Counted from the first letter of the stretch, positions 19,704 through 32,729 are shown. The stretch is DNA of 64,000 nucleotides from Candidatus Methylopumilus universalis (GCA_945883335.1 CAMCXI010000008.1:1-64000); one strand, 5' to 3'. Program-made: numbers and translations. The notes: generated by a model from the letters alone, not told the origin.

Positions 19704-20014
19704 TGTGCTGTCTCATTAAAACGAATTCACACGATAATAAAGATGATTCCTTACAACATCCTTACAATTGTTGAGAAAATGTACTGACATATTGATATTT
19801 TTTAGTTCCTTAACCACATGATGTTGTGGTTCTTCAAAATAAGTCTAACTTAATTGTAGTTTTTGCTAAATAAATGCTTGACTTGGTGGAATTATCCCCG
19901 TAAAAAGCATATTGGGCGTTTTTACTTTGATCTTTTTTTGTTGGCGTAGCTGGCTTAGTTCGTGAAGTACAAACTTTTGGGGCGCCTCCCCTTGTTTTAG
20001 TAAGGAAGTATGCA

Positions 20015-20218
20015 ATGGCAACTGGTACCGTAAAATGGTTTAATGACTCTAAAGGTTTTGGTTTTATCACTCCTGATGAAGGTGGCGATGATCTTTTCGC
20101 TCACTTCTCTGCGATCGTAGATAGCGGCTATAAGAGCCTAAAAGAAAACGAACGTGTTAGCTTCGATGTGACTGACGGCCCTAAAGGCAAACAAGCATCA
20201 AACATTCAAAAGGCTTAA
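20015..20218 (+). CDS. Cold-shock protein (CspA family)
   Basis: 67 aa [44 protein letters not shown] upstream. Confidence 0.97.
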   Translation: MATGTVKWFNDSKGFGFITPDEGGDDLFAHFSAIVDSGYKSLKENERVSFDVTDGPKGKQASNIQKA

Positions 20219-20253
20219 TCGCTTTTAGTTTTGTTTAGCTACAAGTTTTAATT

Positions 20254-20284
20254 AAAACGGCTCGTTTATCGAGCCGTTTTTTTA
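20254..20284 (+). terminator. Rho-independent terminator after csp
   Basis: AAAACGGCTCG-TTTAT-CGAGCCGTTTT followed by T-run. Confidence 0.9.
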
Positions 20285-20323
20285 TTTTCTCAGCCATAAT
20301 GAATTGATTGGATCAACCTTAAA

Positions 20324-20563
20324 GTGTCTTGGGTTTTATATCTTCTTGAGTGTAAAGGTGGAAGCTTTTATGCAGGTATTACCAATAATTTAGAAGCTAG
20401 ATTTCAAGCGCATATTGAAGGCAGTGGTGCTAAATATACCCGTGCAAATCCACCATTAAGAATTATCGCGCACAAAGATTATTCTGATCGGTCTGAAGCA
20501 AGTAAGGCAGAGTCATTTTTAAAGTCTTTGCCAAGACATAAAAAAATTTCATTTTTTGAATAG
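20324..20563 (+). CDS. GIY-YIG domain protein (UPF0213/YhbQ-like)
   Basis: 79 aa; WVLYLLECKGGSFYAGITNNLEARFQAHIEGSGAKYTR; GTG start. Confidence 0.88.
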   Translation: MSWVLYLLECKGGSFYAGITNNLEARFQAHIEGSGAKYTRANPPLRIIAHKDYSDRSEASKAESFLKSLPRHKKISFFE

Positions 20564-20639
20564 TCATTGAATTGTTTAAATCACTAAGAGATACAAAGTT
20601 ATTACAAAGTGACATATTCTTGTTACAGACTCATGATTA

Positions 20640-20750
20640 AATACATTCATTAGCTTGTTTACATGAATAAGTTATCTCCTTGTGTGACCCTCCAATGGTA
20701 TTTTAATTACCATTTTTAATGACGAGATTTTTATCTCGTCATTTTTTTGC
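20640..20750 (+). ncRNA. Candidate intergenic small RNA with Rho-independent terminator
   Basis: No ORF. Hairpin AATGGTA-TTTTAAT-TACCATT (20694-20714), then perfect 11-bp terminator stem AATGACGAGAT-TTTT-ATCTCGTCATT plus T-run (20718-20748). C-rich CTCCTT / CCCTCC segment is unpaired upstream. Confidence 0.45.
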
Positions 20751-20874
20751 CTATTTTTGTAGACTCATTTCTTTAGTTAGTGCTCCTTCTTATAAAACCA
20801 TTAAACATGGTTTGTGACTGGCATCGCTTTCCAGTAAAATGAAAAATGTTTCAGCTATTGTCCGTAATATCTAG

Positions 20875-22517
<1,643 letters not shown>

Positions 22518-22518
<1 letters not shown>

Positions 22519-23357
22519 TGAAATTATGCGGTTTTGATGTTGGTATCGAACATCCAATTTTCTTGATTGCCGGTCCATGTGTGATTGAGTCTGAGCAAAT
22601 GGCGATTGATACTGCAGGTCAGCTCAAAGAAATCTGCGCAAGTGTTGGTATCCCATTTATTTACAAGTCTTCATACGACAAAGCCAATCGTAGTTCTAAT
22701 AAGACATTCCGTGGTTTTGGTATTACTGAAGGTTTGCGTATTTTGAACGAAGTGCGTCGTCAAATTGGCGTGCCGATTTTGACAGACGTGCACAGCGAAG
22801 AGCAAGTGGCTGAAGTAGCCTCCGTGGTTGATGTCCTTCAAACACCAGCATTTTTATGTCGCCAAACAGATTTTATTACTGCCGTTGCGACTTGCGGTAA
22901 GCCCGTAAATATTAAAAAAGGCCAATTCTTAGCGCCAGGTGATATGAAGCAAGTGGTGCAAAAAGCTAAAGAAGCTAACGGCGGTGCAGATACCATCATG
23001 GTCTGTGAGCGTGGAGCTTCGTTTGGTTATAACACTTTGGTTTCAGATATGCGCGGCTTAGCGATTATGCGCGAGACGAGTTGCCCTGTGGTATTTGATG
23101 CAACGCATTCTGTGCAGCAGCCAGGTGGCCAGGGCGATAAGAGTGGCGGTCAACGTGAGCATGTGCCTGTGTTGGCGCGCGCTGCAGTTGCAAGCGGGAT
23201 TGCAGGCTTGTTTATGGAAACCCATCCTGACCCTTTAAAAGCCTTGTCAGATGGTCCGAATGCATGGCCATTAGGTAAGATGAAAGATTTGTTAGAAGTA
23301 TTGATTGATTTAGATAAAGTGGTTAAAAAAGCCGGCTTTATTGAAAGTACGCTTTAA
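22518..23357 (+). CDS. kdsA: 3-deoxy-8-phosphooctulonate (KDO-8-P) synthase
   Basis: 279 aa; [59 protein letters not shown]. Confidence 0.97.
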
Positions 23358-23395
23358 AACCTATTTTTAAAAATGCCTTAATTAATAATTATTAG

Positions 23396-24703
<1,308 letters not shown>

Positions 24704-24721
24704 TTGTTATAAAAGTCATCC

Positions 24722-25066
24722 TTGAAAGCTCTTACGCTTATCTTCGTTATACTGATTGCTGCGCTTCAGTACCCACTGTGGCTCAGCAAAAAGGGTAGTT
24801 GGCTAACTGTGTGGAATTTAAATCAGCAAATTGCACAGCAAATAGAAAAGAATGATCAACTAAAAGCACGCAATGCGAGTTTAGATGAAGAAGTACGAGA
24901 TTTAAAACAAGGCTACGGCGCGATTGAAGAGCGTGCCAGAAGTGAACTGGGCATGGTAAAACAAGATGAAGTGTTTATCCAAGTATTAGACGCCAACAGT
25001 CTTTCATCAACCAAACCAGCCAATTCAGCGCCAGTCGCTGAAACTAAAGAGCCAGCCAAACACTAA
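24722..25066 (+). CDS. ftsB: Cell division protein FtsB
   Basis: Short single-TM coiled-coil protein directly after eno, with L..Q...Q...N..L..RN..L..EV.DLK pattern. Confidence 0.9.
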   Translation: MKALTLIFVILIAALQYPLWLSKKGSWLTVWNLNQQIAQQIEKNDQLKARNASLDEEVRDLKQGYGAIEERARSELGMVKQDEVFIQVLDANSLSSTKPANSAPVAETKEPAKH

Positions 25067-25082
25067 GTAAGCAAGTGCCTAA

Positions 25083-26108
25083 TTAATTAAGTATGTAAGG
25101 CAGTGCTTTAAACTCTAGCTTTTTGCCTTTCCAGACTGGGAATTTATCAGTCGAATCTAAATTTTCCAAACGAATTTCAATCAGCGCATCAACGCCACCA
25201 TTGGGAGCTGGCGCAGCTCGTACAATTTGGCCGATGGCTTCTTCATGGCCGACTACTTGAATAGTATCGCCTGCCTGAGGTATTTCCTCAGTGTTGATAT
25301 TGGCAAGCTGAGTTCGGCGCTTAACCTTGCCCAAGTAATGAGTGCGTGCAACAATTTCTTGGCCTGTATAACAGCCTTTTTTAAAGTTAATACCATCAAG
25401 GCTGTCTAGGTTCACCATTTGCGGCACGAATGCTTCTTGTGTAGCTGGAATGATTTCTGGAATGCCTGCTTGTATCTCTAAATAATCCCAAACAGACTTG
25501 CCTACTTTTGTGCAGTTGCTTGATAACGTATTCCAGATGCGCTCAGCGTTTTCAGTGTGGGTAAATACTTGGTAACGCGGCGTATCGCCGGCAAGTCGCA
25601 ATAAAGTCGCATCATCCAGCGTGATAAGTTCTTGTGGTGCTTGAGGTACTTTGTTGAATAGGGTGGTTAATGTGCTTTGAGCATTCGGGCCAGCAATACC
25701 AAAGCATAATATATCTGCTGATTTTTCTGTAATCACCACTTTAGATCGCATTACATACATTTTGAGGCGCTTCATGATGGGCTCTAGAATGCTGACTGGC
25801 ATTTGTAAGTGCAGATGATCTACATGTGCAAAGGCCAAGAAAAGCGCTAACAGACGACCCTTAGGGCTGCAATAACCAGCATATTGGCTGTTACTTCCAT
25901 CGAGCTTTTTGACGTCATTGGTTACTTGGCCTTGCAGAAACGATACCGCATCCTCTCCGCTGATTTCCAAAAGACCTAAGTGCGATAAGCTGGTGATGAT
26001 GTTGCCATTAGCAGCTGCAAGCTCATTGCGCGAATCGCCAAAGGATTGCAATTCGCTAGCTTCGAATACCGCGCCTTGAGCGCTTAGAAAGTCATGCCAC
26101 TGAGTCAT
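25083..26108 (-). CDS. ygfZ: Folate-binding protein YgfZ
   Basis: KGCYTGQEIVARTHYLGKVKRR motif. Confidence 0.95.
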   Translation of the reverse strand: MTQWHDFLSAQGAVFEASELQSFGDSRNELAAANGNIITSLSHLGLLEISGEDAVSFLQGQVTNDVKKLDGSNSQYAGYCSPKGRLLALFLAFAHVDHLHLQMPVSILEPIMKRLKMYVMRSKVVITEKSADILCFGIAGPNAQSTLTTLFNKVPQAPQELITLDDATLLRLAGDTPRYQVFTHTENAERIWNTLSSNCTKVGKSVWDYLEIQAGIPEIIPATQEAFVPQMVNLDSLDGINFKKGCYTGQEIVARTHYLGKVKRRTQLANINTEEIPQAGDTIQVVGHEEAIGQIVRAAPAPNGGVDALIEIRLENLDSTDKFPVWKGKKLEFKALPYILN

Positions 26109-26148
26109 ATGCTTGCTTTATATAGATAAATCTTAGAAGAGATTATAA

Positions 26149-26576
26149 ATGAAGCCTACGCAATTAGCCTTAACTCCATCACGCCGACTTACTGTTATTT
26201 TGACATTGGTGAGCTTTATTGCTTGTGCCCTGGTGATTTTTTGCCATTTACTTGGCAATGCAAAGCTGCATTGCTCTTGGTGATTATTCCAGCGACGGCT
26301 TATTCAGTTGCTTGTAATGCGCTATTAATCCTGCCATGGTCTTGTTGCTTATTAACACTTAATAAAGACAATCATATTGTCTTGGCCCAAAAAAACGGCA
26401 GTAGTTTTGTTGTAAACATCTTGCCTACTAGCCTGATAATGCCTCAATTATCAGTCATTAACCTTAGCGCTAAAAGCCCGTTTTGGATGCGCAGCATTGA
26501 TTTATTGGCGGATAATTCAGAACCTGAAGCAGCTCGTTTGTGGCGGATTTGGCTTAAATGGGGTTTAAAGCCTTAA
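26149..26576 (+). pseudogene. YgfX-like small membrane protein, interrupted by a frameshift
   Basis: Frame A MKPTQLALTPSRRLTVILTLVSFIACALVIF and frame B LPFTWQCKAALLLVIIPATAYSVACNALLIL... join by a -1 shift in the T6 run at 26237-26242. Location next to ygfZ fits YgfX. Confidence 0.65.
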
Positions 26577-27547
26577 ATTTTTCTTTTACGGCCTTTCCAT
26601 TTTGAAAAAACCTTCGTAGGATTTTTTGGCAAATAAGCCATCAGAAATATTAAGCCAGCCAGCGCTGCTAGAATCCATTGAATTTCATAAGGGGCTATAT
26701 CTCGACGTGCAGGTTTTTGGTTTTTCATAGCAGATAAAATGCTTTGCAAGCTATCGCCTCGAACATAATCACCGCTGACTTGTTTTGACAGATCTTTCAA
26801 ATAATCCTCTTGAAGTTTTGAAATATATCGATCACCAGCGCCTGTCGCTACGTTATTGTCACGCACACCAATATTTGCTTCTGAAATTTGTGCAATCCCA
26901 GGCTGCATCGCAAAGCTATCTGCAGACCAATAACCGATGAGCTGATTCTTATCATCTAGTTTTGGGATTGATGTGCCTTTTTCGCTGCCAATTCCAACAA
27001 ATAACCAACCATTGCCACCCTGAAAATTAGTCAAATCTTTGGTGTTGAAAGCATGTAGTTTTGGCGCTTCCTCACCATCAGTAAAGTACACTACTTGTGC
27101 AGGCTCAGGAAATGCGCGAATAACCCTTGCTAGGGTGAACATGCTATCTCTAAGGCGGCTGTTGCCCGACCAAGCGGTACGCCAGTCTAGATGGTCAATC
27201 GTGTTTTGAATCGCTGCATAGTTGCTACAAACTTCAATTGGATTGTAAAGTGCTGCGACGCTTGAGCCAGCAAACAAACCAATACTTACACGGGTGCCGC
27301 ACGGCATATTAGCGACAATGTGATGCAACATATACTGGGTATAGGCCATACGAGACGTTGGCTTTCCATTTAGGCTGGTATCAATCACATTCATACTTTG
27401 AGAAATATCTGCTACGAGTATGTAGCTATAAATATTTCTTGGCATCGGGATTGTTGGCTTAAATGCAGCCACTATCAACAATAGGAAGGCACTTGCTAGA
27501 AGCGCAGCATCTCTTCGATTGCGTAAGTAAGTTAATACTTTGTTCAT
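26573..27547 (-). CDS. mxaL: MxaL, von Willebrand factor A domain protein (methanol dehydrogenase accessory)
   Basis: VWA MIDAS DISQSMNVID; order within mxaRSACKL. Confidence 0.85.
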   Translation of the reverse strand: MNKVLTYLRNRRDAALLASAFLLLIVAAFKPTIPMPRNIYSYILVADISQSMNVIDTSLNGKPTSRMAYTQYMLHHIVANMPCGTRVSIGLFAGSSVAALYNPIEVCSNYAAIQNTIDHLDWRTAWSGNSRLRDSMFTLARVIRAFPEPAQVVYFTDGEEAPKLHAFNTKDLTNFQGGNGWLFVGIGSEKGTSIPKLDDKNQLIGYWSADSFAMQPGIAQISEANIGVRDNNVATGAGDRYISKLQEDYLKDLSKQVSGDYVRGDSLQSILSAMKNQKPARRDIAPYEIQWILAALAGLIFLMAYLPKNPTKVFSKWKGRKRKI

Positions 27548-27548
27548 A

Positions 27549-28103
27549 TTATGGAAGACCTACTGGGATGTTGCCCATAATAAGGCCAGGAGAGTCAGAC
27601 TCTCCAACGCCAGGGGTCGGTGTACCGGGTAATAATAAAATTAACCTGTCTAAGTTATGACGGGAATCCCAATGTGAGTTATCAAGACGGACTGCTTGTT
27701 GGTATAAATTTTTGGCCTGTCGAAGAAGATATTCAGTCTCTTTGCCTACCTTCATGTTGGTACCATTAATCGCCAAGCCCCTGAGAAAGAAGATTGTGCC
27801 TAAATTATGCTGAATTGCTTCTTTCTGTTTGTTGTTGGCCCGCTCTAAAAGTTTGGTATAAAGCAAGGTTGATTCTTTATAACGCTCATTTTTTGCTAGC
27901 CAGTATGCGGTAGCAAATTTGGCCTCAAAACTTTGCATATCACTTCTCGGGGATTCAGCATTTAATATGGCTGTGTTAAATGCTTGTATTTGTATGATGC
28001 GTTTTATCTGTAAACCAGCTCCGATAGCACTCATAATCGCTAGAACACTGAAAATCCACACTAGTTTTTTAGTGTTCATCATTTTAAAAATATTAAATGT
28101 CAT
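27549..28103 (-). CDS. mxaK: MxaK, methanol dehydrogenase accessory protein
   Basis: TPR-like protein at the mxaK position; C-terminal LLLPGTPTPGVGESDSPGLIMGNIP. Confidence 0.82.
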   Translation of the reverse strand: MTFNIFKMMNTKKLVWIFSVLAIMSAIGAGLQIKRIIQIQAFNTAILNAESPRSDMQSFEAKFATAYWLAKNERYKESTLLYTKLLERANNKQKEAIQHNLGTIFFLRGLAINGTNMKVGKETEYLLRQAKNLYQQAVRLDNSHWDSRHNLDRLILLLPGTPTPGVGESDSPGLIMGNIPVGLP

Positions 28104-28107
28104 TGGC

Positions 28108-29100
28108 TTAATCCCATGTTCTAACTTCTAAGTACTTCACACCTAACAACAAGCCAATCATCAATGCTGCCAGTAAAAAGCAAGCCTGAGAAAAGTCGTA
28201 GCCAGGAATTTGTTCGTGATAACGAATTGGTTTTTTTTCTTTTTGATTGATGTCTGCAATCGCGGCGGCTAATGATTTAGGGTCTTCCGCCTCATAAGCA
28301 TGAAAAGGGGAGTTCAGTGTCTTAAAGAACTCGTTTAATTCAATTTGTGGTGGCAGCACAGCATCTTCTGGCGGCACGTAGCTAGTATCAAAAATACTCA
28401 AGCCGCCCGGTTGGCGTAATACAATCCAGTACAGACCAACATGCAAGCGATCAAGCCAATCACGGATCTTTTGCTGTGTTTCAACATCAATACGACCGCC
28501 ACCGTCCGATAATAAAATCATCGCACGTGAGCCAGAGTCTGGCACTTTGTCGAATAGTCCCGCACCACTTGTCATTCCGCTACCAATGTTGGTCTGGAAC
28601 AACGCATTACCTGCAGTGGCCTGTACTGCAGCTAAAATCGCCTCACGGTTTTCAGTCAGCGGTAAAACATACATCGCGGAGTTGCTGAAAGTAATCATGC
28701 CAAACATATCGTTTTGACGCGACTTAACAAACTGAGTAATCAGCCGGCTTGCTGCAACAGATTTTGTTTCGCCAACTTTTCCGTTGTTATCGCCGCCAGA
28801 AAATGGGTCATCCATACTTGCGCTTCGGTCTAAGATTAATGCGATTTGAGCACCAACGCCAATTCGCTCAATGCTTTGTTGTTTACTATGAGGGCTTGAT
28901 AAACCTAAGACGATGAATAGCAGGGCTAATACTGCTAATACTTTCATGAGCAAACCAATAAGGTCAGAGAGTTTGTCTTTGGGAAGCATAGCAACCCATG
29001 AATAGCGCTGAGTAAACGCGCGATCAAGGACCAGGGGTAAAATTGCTAAAGGCATTAGCCAAAGCGCCCAAGGCGAGTTAAAGAAAATTGGAATGTTCAT
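28108..29100 (-). CDS. mxaC: MxaC, von Willebrand factor A domain protein
   Basis: VWA MIDAS LILDRSASMDDPFSGG; order in cluster. Confidence 0.85.
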   Translation of the reverse strand: MNIPIFFNSPWALWLMPLAILPLVLDRAFTQRYSWVAMLPKDKLSDLIGLLMKVLAVLALLFIVLGLSSPHSKQQSIERIGVGAQIALILDRSASMDDPFSGGDNNGKVGETKSVAASRLITQFVKSRQNDMFGMITFSNSAMYVLPLTENREAILAAVQATAGNALFQTNIGSGMTSGAGLFDKVPDSGSRAMILLSDGGGRIDVETQQKIRDWLDRLHVGLYWIVLRQPGGLSIFDTSYVPPEDAVLPPQIELNEFFKTLNSPFHAYEAEDPKSLAAAIADINQKEKKPIRYHEQIPGYDFSQACFLLAALMIGLLLGVKYLEVRTWD

Positions 29101-29105
29101 ACGTG

Positions 29106-30125
29106 CTAAGCTTTATTTTGCTTCGCTGGCTTGAGACCACGTTCACAATCTCGACATTGCTTACCAAAACTTTTCACCCAATTAAGTGATTTTGCTTCAT
29201 CACTGGAGGCGTTGTGTGTTTCAAAGAAGACTTGATGAGAGAGTGCAAAAAATTGACGCATTTCAGCTTCAATTGTTTTGAAGCTAGATTTTTGTGCAAT
29301 AAATTCCGCAATATTATCGCTAAATACACTGTATTTAGCAGAGGTATTAAAAGCTTGATGCATGCTTAAAAGCGCTGTTTTAAGAGCATCAGCATCTTTT
29401 GGTGAAAGCTTACGTGTTTGGCGCACTGCCTTTGCAAATGGTTTACCCATCAGCGGCAACCATGCTCTAGCACCTACAATGTAAAGCAATCCCAACAGGC
29501 TCAATCCAAGAATGATTAAACAAGCCACGAGTTTTTGTTTTACAGGATATGCTTGAAGCAATAATGGCTGCCTTAAAGGACTCATATCATCTTCAATTTT
29601 GACTGCACCAAATACCGCCATCGGAGAGCTTCTAAAGTAAAACTCTGGAATTCGGTATTGCACAAGGCCGTCTTTAGCCTCTGAAGTTGATGGGCCTTGA
29701 AATTTTACAATTTCAGCAGGCAGAAGAGCAGGCTTTACTGTAGGCGCTGTAGCAAAGACTTGGTAAGAAAGTTGCACCACATAAACAGTAGAGGTATTAC
29801 TTTCTTTCTTAGTATGGCTAATTTTACGAAGTTCGATACCAGAAACTTGCCCTTGATAGCGATGCTCGTATCCGACAATAGGCAGCGTTGTTTCAATCAG
29901 TTTGTAAGGCTTTTTAACTTCTAAAGTAATGGTGCGGTCAAGAATGTCACCCATCAGGTAGCCAACATTGCGAGCTGGATCAACCTTGGTTAGCTTTACC
30001 ACGCCCTCTGGAATTTCTGGGGATGGCTCGTCATTGGCTAATCCAAGGCTTGCACTAAGAAATAGTACTAGACTTATTAAGCTAATATGTACTGGTTTGA
30101 TTAATGTGTTCATAAGGCATTTCAT
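29106..30125 (-). CDS. mxaA: MxaA, methanol dehydrogenase accessory protein
   Basis: Signal peptide plus single TM; order in cluster between mxaS and mxaC. Confidence 0.82.
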   Translation of the reverse strand: MKCLMNTLIKPVHISLISLVLFLSASLGLANDEPSPEIPEGVVKLTKVDPARNVGYLMGDILDRTITLEVKKPYKLIETTLPIVGYEHRYQGQVSGIELRKISHTKKESNTSTVYVVQLSYQVFATAPTVKPALLPAEIVKFQGPSTSEAKDGLVQYRIPEFYFRSSPMAVFGAVKIEDDMSPLRQPLLLQAYPVKQKLVACLIILGLSLLGLLYIVGARAWLPLMGKPFAKAVRQTRKLSPKDADALKTALLSMHQAFNTSAKYSVFSDNIAEFIAQKSSFKTIEAEMRQFFALSHQVFFETHNASSDEAKSLNWVKSFGKQCRDCERGLKPAKQNKA

Positions 30126-30127
30126 TA

Positions 30128-30988
30128 TTAGGCTGCCACAAATTGGTGAAAATATTCGGTTAAAGCATCCGCATCGAATCCGCCTTCTACGAAAAAAGGC
30201 GCCATATCAAAACTCATAAATAAAGCTTCGATTTCAGCTCGTCTTGCTTCAAAACTAGCAACGATATTCGCCCGCATTTCTTTTCGTAAAAATAAAGTGC
30301 GTTTTTCGCCAGTTTCACAGTCAGTAACACTAGTGATACCAAACTCAGGCAAGTTTTTATATTCGGCAGAATCCCACAATACCACTGGAACTACATGATG
30401 TTGCATCAAGAGTAATAGGGACTCTTCTAAATCATTCAGCGGCATATGAAAGTCTGAAATCAAGAAAACAAGGGAACGCTCACGCGGTAAAAAACGATTG
30501 ACGTCTTTTAGCCCTGCACTCCCGACTTGATCAGGTTCAAAATCTTTTAGGGCCGTTGTTAACTCAAGTGCTTGATGTGATTTGAAAGACTGCGTGCAAA
30601 TCCAATCTTCTCGAATGACATCGTCAAATCCAATAAAGCCAAAAGGGTCGCTATTGTTAGTAGCTGACCTAGCGATCGAACTAGCAATGTTACTCGTTAA
30701 CGCCACTTTGCTCTGCTTGCTACCAAAATTCATCGAGCCTGATAAGTCAGCAATTGCGAATACAGGGGTTGCGCTTTTTTGATTAAAAATGCGCACATAA
30801 ACCTGCTCTAGTGGGTCGCGTATGGTTTGACGAATATCAATGCGACGTGGATCAGGATACGAGAGCAAGGTGGTATGCCCACGAAACTCCATCCCCATGC
30901 CACGTTGTGTGCTTGCGTGGCTTCCACTTCGACGACCGCGAGAACGCCAATTGATATGGTAACTAAACTCTTTTATATCATTGTGCAT
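30128..30988 (-). CDS. mxaS: MxaS, DUF58-domain protein
   Basis: DUF58-like FRGHTTLLSYPDPRRIDIRQTIRDPLEQVYVRIFNQKSATPVFAIADLSGSM. Confidence 0.87.
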   Translation of the reverse strand: MHNDIKEFSYHINWRSRGRRSGSHASTQRGMGMEFRGHTTLLSYPDPRRIDIRQTIRDPLEQVYVRIFNQKSATPVFAIADLSGSMNFGSKQSKVALTSNIASSIARSATNNSDPFGFIGFDDVIREDWICTQSFKSHQALELTTALKDFEPDQVGSAGLKDVNRFLPRERSLVFLISDFHMPLNDLEESLLLLMQHHVVPVVLWDSAEYKNLPEFGITSVTDCETGEKRTLFLRKEMRANIVASFEARRAEIEALFMSFDMAPFFVEGGFDADALTEYFHQFVAA

Positions 30989-31009
30989 GGATGGCTCTGC
31001 GTGATGAAA

Positions 31010-32026
31010 CTAAGGAGCAGCAACAGCATTCACAATGCCTGAAAGCAATTCCCGCGCGATTTCTGTCCGGCGCATTTCATAAACTGGACTGAATACCAAA
31101 CGATGCGCCACTGTTGAATGGAATACAGCATGAATATCTTCTGGTAATACTGAATCACGATTATTCAACCAAGCATTTACCCTTGCTGCACGCATCATCA
31201 TGCTCATGCCGCGTGGACTTGCGCCAGCTAAAACAAGACGGTTCATATCAACGCCGCTTACTTTCACACCATAGTCACTTGGTGTCTTTGTTGCACGCCA
31301 TAAGTTAAGCGCGTACTGGCGAAGTGTTGGGCTTGCATCGACTCTTGCTTGCAACAATGCTGAGAATTCGTTCAATTGATCAAACTGAAGAACGTCTGCC
31401 TGAATACTATCGACTAAGGCATCCACGTTATGGAACTTAGTATCAAATACTAAAGATTCCATGATGGCATTGTCATCAGGAACTAAGATAGGAATCTCCA
31501 TCATGAAACGGTCGCGCGCAGCAGATGGAATTTCAAACGTTTCTTCTTTTTCAACTTGATTGCGGTCTGCAAATACCAACATGTGTGGGAAATGATACTC
31601 TTTATTGAAGGCGGACAAAGTACGCTCAGCCATCACACGAAGTAAAAGTGAGTGAACTTGTGGGCGCGCGCGGTTAATTTCGTTAAAGAAGAACACCGAA
31701 AGATTCTCACCAGACATCAATAACGGACCCGGGCTTACATGCGGTTTGCCATCTTCACCAAGGTAGGTGTGATAAACCAAGTCGTTAGGCATCAAATCAA
31801 TCGTACCTTCGATACGCTGGTATCCACCGCCAATACATCTGGTAAAGGCGCGTAATAAAGTTGTTTTACCAACGCCGACATCACCTTCAAGCAAAACGTG
31901 ACCACGAGAAAAAATCGCAGTGGTAATTAAGCGAATAGGCGATTGCTGACCCACCACGACTTTGTTAATTTCTGCTTCTAATTTTTGTGCGTGTTGGCGC
32001 CAGTCGGTAAGTTTTTTTTCGCTCAT
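31010..32026 (-). CDS. mxaR: MxaR / MoxR-type AAA+ ATPase
   Basis: Walker A LLEGDVGVGKTTLLRAF, Walker B VFFFNEINRARPQ; first gene of the cluster. Confidence 0.9.
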   Translation of the reverse strand: MSEKKLTDWRQHAQKLEAEINKVVVGQQSPIRLITTAIFSRGHVLLEGDVGVGKTTLLRAFTRCIGGGYQRIEGTIDLMPNDLVYHTYLGEDGKPHVSPGPLLMSGENLSVFFFNEINRARPQVHSLLLRVMAERTLSAFNKEYHFPHMLVFADRNQVEKEETFEIPSAARDRFMMEIPILVPDDNAIMESLVFDTKFHNVDALVDSIQADVLQFDQLNEFSALLQARVDASPTLRQYALNLWRATKTPSDYGVKVSGVDMNRLVLAGASPRGMSMMMRAARVNAWLNNRDSVLPEDIHAVFHSTVAHRLVFSPVYEMRRTEIARELLSGIVNAVAAP

Positions 32027-32213
32027 GGACTTGTCCCGTAAGAAATTGGTTAGAATAATGAAGAACTAATTTTCTCTTAGATAGTAACTGAGAATTTATA
32101 AGCTGTAAAACGAATATGCTGGCTTTAATTTAAGCTATTAACAACATTAGGGCTTTCACTTAAACGGTTTTCCAGCGAAAATAGCGATAATTCTAAAATA
32201 ATTGGTTAATTGA

Positions 32214-32729
32214 ATGTCTAAAAAGAACAGCTTTACTTTCGAAGAGCTTTTATCCTGTGGGCGAAGCGAGATGTTTGGGGCAGGCAATGCACAACTGCCA
32301 TTACCACCAATGTTGATGTTTGATCGTATTGTTTCAATCACCGAGGATGGTGGCAAATATGGTCAGGGTCAGATTATTGCCGAGTTAGATGTGAAGCCTG
32401 ACCTGTGGTTTTTTGCATGTCATTTCGAGGGTGATCCTGTCATGCCGGGTTGCTTGGGTTTGGATGCGATGTGGCAATTGGTTGGCTTTTATCTTGGCTG
32501 GAAAGGCGGCCCTGGTCGCGGACGTGCGCTTGGTGCTGGGGAGGTTAAATTTAGCGGTCAAGTATTGCCTACTGGCAAAAAGATTACTTATTACATCGAT
32601 TTAAAACGCGTCATTATGCGCAAATTGGTAATGGGAATTGCAGACGCACGGATGGAGTTAGATGGCCGTGAAATTTATGTGGCGAATGATTTGCGTGTTG
32701 GTTTATTTACCAGTACAGAAAATTTTTAA
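32214..32729 (+). CDS. fabA: 3-hydroxydecanoyl-ACP dehydratase/isomerase
   Basis: 171 aa; [31 protein letters not shown]. Confidence 0.97.
   Translation: MSKKNSFTFEELLSCGRSEMFGAGNAQLPLPPMLMFDRIVSITEDGGKYGQGQIIAELDVKPDLWFFACHFEGDPVMPGCLGLDAMWQLVGFYLGWKGGPGRGRALGAGEVKFSGQVLPTGKKITYYIDLKRVIMRKLVMGIADARMELDGREIYVANDLRVGLFTSTENF

Noticed and set aside
19834-20070. 78-aa minus ORF overlapping the csp leader
   Set aside because: Overlaps the csp start region on the opposite strand; low-complexity and no motif.
27577-27605. Perfect palindrome GGAGAGTCAGACTCTCC inside mxaK
   Set aside because: Lies in the coding sequence for the GESDSP tail; most simply a by-product of the encoded peptide.
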